Shown: piece by piece, positions 24,474-33,520 of the stretch | Position numbering within the stretch: position 1 is the stretch's first letter | Layout of the letters: each line of letters starts with the position of its first letter | NCBI RefSeq assembly: GCF_018687715.1 | Contig: NC_056758.1 | Span: 40,891,467 to 40,955,466 of the forward strand | Direction of reading: 5' to 3' | Source of the DNA: Carya illinoinensis | Taxonomy: Eukaryota > Streptophyta > Magnoliopsida > Fagales > Juglandaceae | Length of the DNA stretch: 64,000 bases | Notes under the pieces: model-generated | What the model was told of the DNA's origin: nothing | The model's database searches: none | The model's input: the letters and a program-made list of their open reading frames with translations, nothing else | Translations under genes and position numbers: made by a program

Positions 24474-26263
24474 TCAGGCTCCAACTGGTTTAGCAGGCAC
24501 CTCCACCATAGTCTCATTAGCAGGCCTCTCCACCTTGACACCAACATCATCTGAATAGTCACCATGAACCAACACATACGATCATAACAGGCAAGTTAAC
24601 ATGCTAGCTTCCATATGTAGGATTTCTAGAGGGTAGGTGTCCGAGGTTGCCTTCTTGATCTCTTTGCCAATTGTCTCTGGGATGAACTTGCGAACCAACT
24701 CCTTCAAATATGATCAATCTGATCTTTCTGTATTCATGATCCTCATCATCTTGAAGACCAGCCATTGATACCTCAAAGATTATGTTTGAGCCCTTCAGAG
24801 GCAATCTCTGAAAGAGACAATGGAGGCATCAGTAGGTACACAGATAACATATATTGGCAATTGGCAAATGGCAAATGGCAAATTCTAAGCAAGTTAAAAA
24901 CTTAATGGTTGTGGAAGATAAAAAGTACGCTCATCATCAACAAATAGAGTAAAGATAACAAAAGAATCATACCAAATTCACAATTAGGGAGGAAAAGCAC
25001 ATAAAGGCAAGGATACCACAACCAGAAGCAAGTCATAAACTGAAAACTTTTATGTTCTACGGCGTAAAAAGAACAACAATATACAAGGTGATTAAAAAAA
25101 AAAGTGGAAAAGAAAACAATTTTCTTAAAATAAAATAACAACAGGACGTGCTCAAACATTCTTACCGTGTAATGTCAATACTTCCTTAATTTTAAAAATA
25201 TCATAATTTCTTACTTAATAAACAAAAAAGGAGGTATTATAATTTCTAAAAGGACAGAGGAAGGCACATAAAAACTTGAAATCTTAATTCAGATTTAAAT
25301 AGCTAAAGAAAAAATCTAGGTGTTACCCTACTTAAAATATAACTCAGTACAAGGACTCGCATGAGAAATGCACGTCCAAAACTATTTAATATAAACTATA
25401 AGGACCCTAGGTTATTAAAAATATAGGTAAAGTTGTCTTATGAAGTTAATATTAAAGTATCATTCTAGAAGCAAAGAAATGAAACGCCTCCGTTGAGAAA
25501 AAATAAAATTGGCAACGGGACAACAAATAGAATTAGAAACCCGGTTTTCTCCATAACCATACAATGTCTCAGAAACTTTGATAAAGCGAACAACTCACTT
25601 AAATAGAATATAGCACCATTAAATCACATTAAGTCATATATCAATGAAAAAGGTTTGCTTAACCATCAACCCCATTCGCCAACTATTAAGCTAAAAAACG
25701 CACATAAATTGATTGGACAAGCCACATAAAAAAAAAAAAAAACTGAAATATTGCATCTTTACAGTAGATGTAGCCTACGATATAAAGTGGAGAACTAAAA
25801 AATCTAGGCCAAAATTTTAACTCAACCTGATCCAATATTTTCTCGTCAACCAAACAGCACAAAACGAATGGAGAAATTAAATGACTAATAAAGATACCTT
25901 GGTACCCTAAGTGCGAGTAACAAGGGTTTTGCCCACATTTTTTACTACGAACACTGAAGGTGCCTTGATATTGTACCAATCATTCTTCGCAAACGGATCA
26001 GCCCTAATCATATAGACAACTATATATCACAAAAATGCTCGAGAAAGAAAAGAAAAGCGAAAAAAAAATAAAAAGGAATTAACATGAAATAGGAAGATGA
26101 CAGTCACTCCTTCTTCTTGGCTCCCTTCTTTCCCTTGGAAATCCTCTTATTCTTTCTGTTCCATACAAACACCAAAACTATTACTGCCTAACAAATCCAA
26201 GGATCTTATTTCACATGGAGAGAGAATGATAGAAACATCAAGAGTATAGTACCCGACGACCAT
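24474..26263 (-). pseudogene. 40S ribosomal protein S3a (eS1) pseudogene
   Basis: Minus strand, intron-containing. Exon 1 (26253-26263) reads MVVG. Exon 2 (to about 26159) reads KNKRISKGKKGAKKK but runs into a stop where the donor should be. Exon 3 (25898-26003) reads [31 protein letters not shown], then a TAG stop (25907-25909) in place of the usual Gln. Exon 4 (to about 24807) has IASEGLKH, a frameshift, then FEVSMAGLQDDEDHEYRKIR. It jumps by an internal deletion to KELVRKFIPETIGKEIKKAT. The last segment (24474-24577) reads [16 protein letters not shown] and ends PAKPVGA. The family protein binds 18S rRNA in the small subunit. Several independent lesions make this copy dead. Confidence 0.85.
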
Positions 26264-26339
26264 ATTAGGAGAGACGACCATATTAGGAGAGGGGATGAGC
26301 TTAGTGGGGAAGCGAGCAAGAGTAAGCGACGATGGCTAC

Positions 26340-26400
26340 GCAGCGAACACGGAGACACAAAACCCTAATCTTGTATGTGAGAATTATATAGGTCGAGTTT
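26340..26400 (-). promoter_or_regulatory. remains of the S3a promoter (telo-box and TATA-like)
   Basis: On the minus strand a CTATATAATTC TATA-like element is followed by TTAGGGTTTT, the complement of AAAACCCTAA. The telo-box (AAACCCTAA) is common in promoters of plant ribosomal protein genes. Its presence shows that the captured fragment included the promoter. The 15-bp word ACCATATTAGGAGAG just before exon 1 is tandemly doubled (26260-26293). Confidence 0.55.
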
Positions 26401-26419
26401 GCACGTAGAGAGGGGGAAG

Positions 26420-27947
26420 TGTAACAGCCCGCTAGAAATTCAATTGTGAAATTTCTATTAATTTTAGGAATCTCGTGAAAACCTCATAAGTTTTCATGAA
26501 TCCATTAATCGTATAGGTTTTTGTCTAACTATATAGTTAGTGTTATTATTTACTATGGTATCATAAGTGTATTTTTGATTATTGGAGATAGTTAGAAGTG
26601 TCAAAATGTATTATGGTTTGTGCCATTAGACTCGGAGGATTATTTAAAGTCTTATGGCGCAATAACATTTTTTCATATTTTCGGACAAAACGTCTGTTCA
26701 AAACTGTAGATATTATTGGATAAAAAGAAATATCTTAAGGTAATTTTCGTGAATATTATTGGGTAAAAATATTTTGAGTTGATAGATATTATTAGATAAA
26801 AATATCTTAAGTTGATTTTTTTTTAGATATTATTGGATAGAATATTATAAGATAATCATTTATAGATTTTTTTTTGGGTAGGAGAAAACTACACTCAACT
26901 CTCAACTCCAGCCTCATCTCTTCCATATCTCATCCATAAGTATCTCCAGCCATCTCTCCCCACGAAATTATCTTCATTTACACTTTCCATTGAAAAAATA
27001 TCAAACACTCTCTCTCAGACAGCTTTTAGGAGGTCTTTTGTACACCCATTTCGAAGCTTTTGTAAGTATTTTATCATAAAGTCTCCTTCATATAAGTTGT
27101 TCCTTTTTGAGTCTAGTTTACATGGATATCTTATTTTCCCAATTTGAAGATCATTTGGTCAGTACAATATTGTGTAAACTATAGAAAGGTCATTCTGGGA
27201 GATAAACTGGAGAATATGTTATAGTTTGGAGTTTTTGACCAAGCTAATGGATAGATATTGATCCAAAATTTTTATGGAGTACTGTTAACATGTATATGTG
27301 ACTATTGGTTGAGGATTTTTGCATGATTAAAGGTTTTGATGAAAGATTTTCTTAGATTTAGAAACTTAGAAACTGGAAGAAGAAAAACAGTTTCTGTTTT
27401 GAGAAAGTTTAACTCTTTGGTGGTCTAAACCTATTCTAATGACTTTAATAATTTTATTGGAGGATCTTAAGTATCTTATATACATGTTATATTATTATTT
27501 TGAAAATATTTGATGTTAGTGTCAAAGATATGAAATTTTATGCAAAGAGATATTCAAATAAGCCAAAGTGTGGATATTCTTGGCTAAATTTATGTTTTGG
27601 TTAATTTCTAACCATGTGATCTTGAATTAGAAGCTTATATATGTTTTAGGATATCTTTTTAAACCATGTGATGGTTTAGTTTGAAGATCATATATTTATA
27701 AGTCATAGATCAAGAGATTTATCAAAACTAGTTGAGGAAAAAGTTTCTGTTTTTGGACTAAGTGTAAAACCAAAAACTCCAAATATTATTTTGTGATTTT
27801 GGTGACTTTAGTTTGATGATTTAAAGCATGGTTGATGTTAGAAATATTGCATCTTATATGTCATGAACGGGGGTAGGTAACCTTGTGTTGCATGTCTCAA
27901 CGCTTCAAATGTCCGTCCGATCCCAAACAGAATTTGGGGGCGTCACA
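26420..27947 (+). repeat. 5' LTR of the 5.3-kb gypsy element
   Basis: 1528 bp, starts TGTAACAGCCCGCTAG and ends GGGGCGTCACA. Compared with the solo LTR of the same family at 33521-37455 it lacks about 2.2 kb in the middle, the deletion lying between two copies of ATGTTAGG. Confidence 0.9.
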
Positions 27948-27950
27948 GGG

Positions 27951-27962
27951 TGGTATCAGAGC
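27951..27962 (+). other. primer-binding site (initiator Met tRNA type)
   Basis: TGGTATCAGAGC, three bases after the 5' LTR; complementary to the 3' end of plant initiator methionine tRNA. Confidence 0.85.
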
Positions 27963-28073
27963 AATACGTCTCTGGGCAGGAAATCCACATGTCCTTAGGA
28001 AATGCACCAAATATTAGGCTTGAAATTTTAGTCGTCAGTAGGCTTGAATTTCTTAATGTATGAAGGGTAGTAT

Positions 28074-28292
28074 GTGGTTTTAATATATATACTCATGTGT
28101 TTCAAGAAGGGACACATGACTCGTGATAGAATACCTCGGAATCCTAAGGGAGATAACAATCAAAAGGATCAGAATTTTTCGATGGATAAAGAATTAGTTG
28201 AGGTAAACATAGTTAACGTTGATCTGATTGCAATTGATGGTAGTATTGCATTATTATTATTTTGGAGTAAGTCAAGTCATTGGGGTTGGTAA
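28074..28292 (+). pseudogene. gag zinc-knuckle remnant
   Basis: The reading contains CFKKGHMTRDRIPRNPKGD, which looks like a decayed CCHC knuckle (the second and last Cys are missing) of a gypsy gag protein. It is short, has no capsid domain and is probably not functional. The rest of the interior to 29100 shows no recognisable pol sequence. Confidence 0.45.
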
Positions 28293-29110
28293 ATTGTACA
28301 TTGTTTGATTCAAACGAGTCATTGTTTCTATTAATTGTGGTAGTGCTTGAGAATTCAGCTTGGAAGCTGAATTGTTACGCTAGTGGTAAGAGTAACAATT
28401 TTCAATAGAAGTATTATTGTTCATACCAATGTAGATATAGAATACATTTTAGTAATGTGAGAAAGGATATGTAGGATTGATTAATGGTATTCCACATATT
28501 TGGAGAATTGTTTTGATTCTAAAAATACGATAGAAATTGTGTTTGGAAGAGTAATTTGATTAGGAGAAGCTTTAGCTTTAGTAGGATTCATTTATGATAG
28601 TATTACCACGCCGCCAGTGAATGATTTCTGGCAAAGCACTATCTTTATGGATACATAGATCGATCTTCTTTTGAAAACTATTATATGGAGAGTAAAATCT
28701 TGGTCTTGAGGATTTATGTGAACATTAGGAACAAATTATTTAGAGTTAGAATAATTGATAACTTATGATGGATAGAAGAGTTATGACAATCATAAGAGAG
28801 AAAGTCTCAAGTTTAAGTTATTAACTGGTCAGTTATCGAAGTACCACCTAGGGAGATGACTGATTGTTGCGATTATAAAGAAGTAAGTTAGTCCTAGACC
28901 AGTATAACTCCTTGAGGTTTTTATTAACTTGAAGATTACTGAGAGTTTGGATATGCATGATTAAATGCATATTTATATGAGTCATTGGATCATGTCATAT
29001 ATATGAAAATCCCTGAAAGAAATAAAATGGAATACATAAAACATATACCAGAAGATAGAAACACAAATATGAATATTTGTGAAGTATTATTTTATTATCA
29101 TAAAGCAAAA

Positions 29111-29539
29111 TTACAGAAATTTGAGACTCTTTGCCTCAATCTTTAAACGTTCTTGCTCTCCAAAAATCTGCATGCCTCTCCTATCTAAAGAAGTAGCCAC
29201 TCGAAAAGAAGAGTTAAGCAAAGATTTTAAATCTCTGTTCTCTCGCTTTACTGCTTCTATCTTCATGTTGGATTCCATAAGAAGCCTCTGAAGGATAGAA
29301 ATTTTCTCGTGGAGTTTGTCAACCCCACCAGTCCTGGATTGCAGTCGCTGAGAATATGCGACAATGGCTGATGAGTATCGAGTACCGAGACTCACAAGCT
29401 CGTAGATAAGTTCATTATCTGACTTATTAGTCAGATCATTATTGGATTGCATTATAGCACCTACGGAAGAAGCATAAACAACTGGTGAACGAGGTGCAGA
29501 ATACCTCATGTTTTGGCAATGAGAAGATTGCTGAGCCAT
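29111..29539 (-). CDS. antisense accessory ORF, coiled-coil-like protein (retrotransposon-borne)
   Basis: Intact 142-residue ORF on the strand opposite to the element, starting MAQQSSHCQNMRYSAPRSP. Residues 33-67 (NNDLTNKSDNELIYELVSL, then a YSSAIVAYSQRLQ block) are 26 of 35 identical to the antisense ORF at 46821-47258 in a Ty1/copia element. Both also share LKSLL.SSF and end ERLK.EAK.LKF. The middle (about 70-140) is heptad-like and charged, suggesting a coiled coil. There is no signal peptide or membrane segment. A TATA box lies about 105 bp upstream on the same strand. I do not recognise the family. Some plant retrotransposons are known to carry extra ORFs, also antisense, between pol and the 3' LTR; the function is unknown. 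The frame is clean in an otherwise decayed element. Confidence 0.65.
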   Translation of the reverse strand: MAQQSSHCQNMRYSAPRSPVVYASSVGAIMQSNNDLTNKSDNELIYELVSLGTRYSSAIVAYSQRLQSRTGGVDKLHEKISILQRLLMESNMKIEAVKRENRDLKSLLNSSFRVATSLDRRGMQIFGEQERLKIEAKSLKFL

Positions 29540-29640
29540 TGCAAAGTGAGTAAGCAGAAAGAGATTGCAGAGTAAGAATGCAGACTAATTTTAGAAAAGT
29601 GAAGAAGATGAGATGAGAAAGAAGATGAACTGAATAATTC

Positions 29641-29647
29641 TTTTATA
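29641..29647 (-). promoter_or_regulatory. TATA box for the antisense ORF
   Basis: Minus-strand CTCTATAAAAGAA (TATAAAA core) lies about 105 bp upstream of the antisense ATG at 29539. The sequence between is a CT-rich leader. It suggests that the antisense ORF has its own promoter. Confidence 0.55.
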
Positions 29648-29702
29648 GAGAAAATTATGACGAATTATCTCTATTGAATCATTTCTCTACAAGAGACAAG
29701 AG

Positions 29703-29798
29703 CAATGTAGTATCATAGCTGCGGTGCCTGACAATTACAGAAGAACAAAGTAGTGTCGTAGCTATGCGGCGCCTGACAACTATAAAAGACTTATAAAA
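29703..29798. repeat. two-copy tandem repeat in the gypsy interior
   Basis: Two units of about 50 bp, built on GTAGTATCATAGCTGCGGTG and GTAGTGTCGTAGCTATGCGG, each followed by CGCCTGACAA or GCCTGACAA. They lie upstream of the antisense TATA box. Confidence 0.6.
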
Positions 29799-30218
29799 AT
29801 CATGCGCATCAGAGTTGTCTGGTCTAAAACAGAGGGCCACCGATTTAAAAAAAAACAGAGAGAGAGAGAGAGAGGATAACGGCTTAATTTTGATGAATTC
29901 TCTACTAACTTTGGTATTTACAGAAACACTTAAACTATATCGCCTATGTTTTTCTAAAGAAGAGTTTCAGAAGATTATTTACTTGAAATTTTAGGTTTGG
30001 AGAGTGTGTCGATACAACTTGGCCAACCTTGTGGAAAGAAGTATAATATAATTGTTGATTAAAATAAGAGAGTTAAGGAATGTCATAATCTCAGAGGAAA
30101 ATATATACGGGATAGACACCAGGTTAGTAAGCAACACATATTCCTTAACTTGTTATTTCTTACTTACTTCGATTTCGAGGACGAAATCTTTTTTTTAGGA
30201 GGGGAGATTGTAACAGTC

Positions 30219-31735
30219 CGCTAGAAATTCAATTGTGAAATTTCTATTAACTTTAGGAACCTCGTGAAAACCTCATAAGTTTTTACGAATCCATTAATCG
30301 TATAGGTTTTTGTCTAACTATATAGTTAGTGTTATTATTTACTATGGTATCATAAGTGTATTTTTGATTATTGGAGATAGTTAGAAGTGTCAAAATGTAT
30401 TATGGTTTGTGCCATTAGAATCGGAGGATTATTTAAAGTCTTATGGCGCAATAACATTTTTTCATATTTTCGGGCAAAACGTCTGTTCAAAACTGTAGAT
30501 ATTATTGGATAAAAAGAAATATCTTGAGGTAATTTTCGTGAATATTATTGGGTAAAAATATTTTGAGTTGATAGATATTATTAGATAAAAATATCTTAAG
30601 TTGATTTTTTTTTAGATATTATTGGATAGAATATTATAAGATAATCATTTATAGATTTTTTTTGGGTAGGAGAAAACTACACTCAACTCTCAACTCCAGC
30701 CTCATCTCTTCCATATCTCATCCATAAGTATCTCCAGCCACCTCTCCCCACGAAATTATCTTCATTTACACTTTCCATTGAAAAAATATCAAACACTCTC
30801 TCTCGGACAGCTTTTAGGAGGTCTTTTGTACACCCATTTCGAAGCTTTTGTAAGTGTTTTATCATAAAGTCTCCTTCATATAAGTTGTTCCTTTTTTAGT
30901 CTAGTTTACATGGATATCTTATTTTACCCATTTAAAGATCATTTGGTCAGTCAAATATTATGTAAACTATAGAAAGGTCATTCTGGGAGATAAACTGGAG
31001 AATATGTTATAGTTTGGAGTTTTTGACCAAGCTAATGGATAGATATTGATCCAAAATTTTTATGGAGTATTGTTAACATGTATATGTGACTATTGGTTGA
31101 GGATTTTTGCATGATTAAAGGTTTTGATGAAATATTTTCTTAGATTTAGAAACTTAGAAACTGGAAAAAGAAAAACAGTTTCTGTTTTGAGAAAGTTTAA
31201 CTCTTTGGTGGTCTAAACCTATTCTAATGACTTTAATAATTTTATTGGAGGATCTTAAGTATCTTATATACATGTTATATTATTATTTTGAAAATATTTG
31301 ATGTTAGTGTCAAAGATATGAAATTTTATGCAAAGAGATATTCAAATAAGCCAAAGTGTGGATATTCTTGGCTAAATTTATGTTTTGGTTAATTTCTAAC
31401 CATGTGATCTTGAATTAGAAGCTTATATATGTTTTAGGATATCTTTTTAAACCATGTGATGGTTTAGTTTGAAGATCATATATTTGTAAGTCATAGATCA
31501 AGAGATTTATCAAAACTAGTTGAGGAAAAAGTTTCTGTTTTTTGACTAAGTGTAAAACCAAAAACTCCAAATGTTATTTTGTGATTTTGGTGACTTTAGT
31601 TTGATGATTTAAAGCATGGTTGATGTTAGGAATATTGCATCTTATATGTCATGAACGGGGGCAGGTAACCTTGTGTTGCATGTCTCGACGCTTCAAATGT
31701 CCGTCCGATCCCAAATGGAATTTGGGGGCATCACA
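30219..31735 (+). repeat. 3' LTR of the 5.3-kb gypsy element
   Basis: 1517 bp, starts TGTAACAGTCCGCTAG and ends GGGGCATCACA. It is preceded by the polypurine tract TAGGAGGGGAGA (about 30206-30217). It shares the 2.2-kb internal deletion with the 5' LTR, so the deletion existed before this copy transposed. Confidence 0.9.
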
Positions 31736-31740
31736 GGAAG

Positions 31741-31946
31741 GATGGGCGACAGAGGGATGGGGTGGGGGGAGGATGGGCAATGCGATAGGGGGTGGGGGAG
31801 GAGGGAGAGAATGTAGTCGAATTTCAAATGAGGGAAATTTGTGAGAGGGAATGTGCAGAATGATAGGGAGAGGAACGGAAATTCACTGTAGGCCACGTAA
31901 GCTATGTTTCGGATGCTGCCAAATAGTGGCTGCTCTTAAGATTTAT
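31741..31946. other. right arm of the 13.7-kb insertion
   Basis: Purine-rich sequence (many GGGGA/GATGGG words at 31740-31810), then the weak inverted-repeat end with CCACGTAAG and ATAGTGGCTG. No gene. Confidence 0.5.
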
Positions 31947-32024
31947 TCAACCATATATACACATGGATTCTTGATTGAATCGATAGCTTTTCTATCCATA
32001 GTATCTCGAACGCACACCGCACAC

Positions 32025-32510
32025 ATGGAGGAGGAAACACAACCTTTAAAATGGGAAGGAAAAACCTCTGCACAACTCCCAACAGCAAGAGCACATGAAG
32101 TATGGCCTTTCTTGGAGGACTTCTGCAACCTACACAAGTGCTTTTGTCTTGATACGTGTTACCATGTTGATGGGATCCCCGGCCAGCCTGGCCTGATCCG
32201 CTACTGTGCCGCCACAGTACCATCATCATCAGGCAGCCAAGAGGAATCGGTGATCACCATGTGGGTCAAAGAGAAGCTGTTGCTGATTGATCCCATCAAA
32301 CGGTGTTTGAGCTATGAGGTTATTGATAATAACATCGGCATCAAGTCATACGTCGCGACGATGAGAGTATTTCCAATCCACGATGATGAAGGCGAACGTG
32401 GGTGCAAGATCGAGTGGTCATTCCTGTGTGATCCGATCCAAGGGCAGGGATTTGAAGAGTTTAGCTCTTATATCGAGTCTAATCTTCAGTTCATGGTAAA
32501 GAAGATATAA
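32025..32510 (+). CDS. LFS-like protein, copy A (C-terminally truncated, promoter displaced)
   Basis: 161-residue single-exon gene, nearly identical to the copy at 57280. Same features: PLKWEGKTSAQL, HEVWPFLEDFCNLHKCF, GLIRYCAATV, VKEKLLLIDPIKRCLSYEVI, CKIEWSFLCDPIQGQGFEEF. I chose the ATG at 32025 because it matches the paralogue; the longer upstream extension is not conserved. A TAA at 32508 replaces the Glu codon after MVKKI, removing the last eight residues (EDALLPAT in the paralogue), which end the C-terminal helix. Homology to the paralogue's upstream region stops about 75 bp before the start, at the edge of the 13.7-kb insertion, so the native promoter is now 13.7 kb away. It could be a young pseudogene or use a new promoter. 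Confidence 0.75.
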   Translation: MEEETQPLKWEGKTSAQLPTARAHEVWPFLEDFCNLHKCFCLDTCYHVDGIPGQPGLIRYCAATVPSSSGSQEESVITMWVKEKLLLIDPIKRCLSYEVIDNNIGIKSYVATMRVFPIHDDEGERGCKIEWSFLCDPIQGQGFEEFSSYIESNLQFMVKKI

Positions 32511-33007
32511 TATGCCCTCCTACTCGCAACCTGAAATATGGCTCTAGATGTATGGTATTTATAATATTATTTCTCGATTTCCTATTGTGCTTTTGTTCTT
32601 AAGTTTTAACATTTGGAAATAAAGAACGTACATCATGCGCCCTGATATTAAACCTCATGTAATCATGTTTTGAAGCTTGGGGCCTATTAATTTGAGATCC
32701 TAATAAAACATTTGGAGGTTGCGTAGAAAATACGTACATAGAGGGGATGGCAGGAAGACGTGCAGATAGATAATGGTGCTGTGGTATGGTACTCGAAAGA
32801 GTTCACGCCCAACTTGGAGATGTATTTAGGAAATTAAGGAAAACATTTAATATTGCATGGTCGTTATTTTTCCATTATTTTAATAGTTGAAAATAATATA
32901 TTTCGTTCTTTGATCAACAAAAAACAAGAAAGGAAAACAAATGGCAAATGAACTTTAGATGGGAATGACGGTGATACATAGGTTTTGTCTGACAACTAAG
33001 CAATTTC
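32511..33007 (+). other. 3' flank of LFS-like copy A
   Basis: Matches the 3' flank of the sister gene (57790-58269) almost base for base up to AAGCAATTTC, where the copia nest starts. No coding sequence; it includes the 3' UTR. Confidence 0.8.
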
Positions 33008-33426
33008 GATAAGAGATTTATTTAAATTCTATGTCCCACACACCCATCTTAACAGAGTTTGAAATAGGTCAAAACTTATCAGTTAATAGATGAGTTACAA
33101 TGGGATAAGAAAACTCTAAAGAGATAAAATTAAAACTTTCTATCTCTAATTATAGTCAGATATAAAATCTGAGATTTCTTAATATTCAGAAGTTTATAAA
33201 TAGTACTGAAGGGTTAAAGGGTTCTCTCCTATAATATTATTATGCCTCTAGCCATTGGGAGACATTCGGAGGTAAAGTTGTTAGGGTGATTATTCCCTCA
33301 TAGTTAGATTAATTTCTTCATTAATCAGATGGAGAAAAGTAAGTGTTTATTTATTATTATTTTATTATTTTGGATCATAGAAAATCAAAAATTTAATTAT
33401 TAATATTCATATTAAAATATTTAACA
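33008..33426 (+). repeat. left LTR of the old copia element
   Basis: 419 bp with a TATAAATAG box near its middle (about 33195) and end ATATTTAACA. The primer-binding site TGGTATCAGAG follows at 33429-33439. Confidence 0.85.
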
Positions 33427-33520
33427 TATGGTATCAGAGGGACAGGTTCCAAATTTTTTATGATCTCAATAAAATACATTGTAAACATATAAAAATACAT
33501 CTTTGATTTTATATGAAAGT

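Larger units (their letters stand above)
26420..31735 (+). mobile_element. non-autonomous Ty3/gypsy LTR retrotransposon carrying an antisense ORF
   Basis: Complete 5316-bp element: two LTRs (26420-27947 and 30219-31735), flanked by the perfect duplication GGAAG (26415-26419 and 31736-31740). The primer-binding site TGGTATCAGAGC (27951-27962) and the polypurine tract TAGGAGGGGAGA before the 3' LTR place the sense strand on +. CGAGGACGAAATC just before the tract is typical of chromovirus-type gypsy elements. The interior is only about 2.3 kb and has no protease, reverse transcriptase or integrase; only a gag zinc-knuckle scrap and one intact antisense ORF are recognisable. By eye the LTRs differ at few positions, so insertion is recent. 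Confidence 0.88.
18247..31948. mobile_element. putative giant Mutator-like (Pack-MULE-type) insertion
   Basis: The sister copy at 57.2 kb reads straight through this point, so 18247-31948 is inserted sequence. The flanks share AACCATA (18240-18246 and 31949-31955), or 7 of 9 positions if a 9-bp duplication is assumed. The two ends are weakly inverted. Left CAGCCACTAT (18265) and CTTACGTGG are separated by 21 bp. The reverse complement of the right end has CAGCCACTAT and CTTACGTGG at the same 21-bp spacing. Inside are broken fragments of two unrelated host genes (glutamine synthetase, ribosomal protein S3a), as seen in gene-capturing MULEs, plus two later retrotransposon insertions. No transposase was found. 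A series of separate events is an alternative. Confidence 0.5.

Noticed and set aside
30683..30865. Short minus-strand ORF in the LTR (MIKHLQKLRNGC type), also at 34075-34461
   Set aside because: It is repeated only because the LTRs are repeated; it is broken or shifted between copies and overlaps LTR promoter sequence.
31851..32024. N-terminal extension of the LFS-like ORF at 32025
   Set aside because: It is not present in the paralogue, crosses the edge of the inserted block, and the internal ATG matches the family start.
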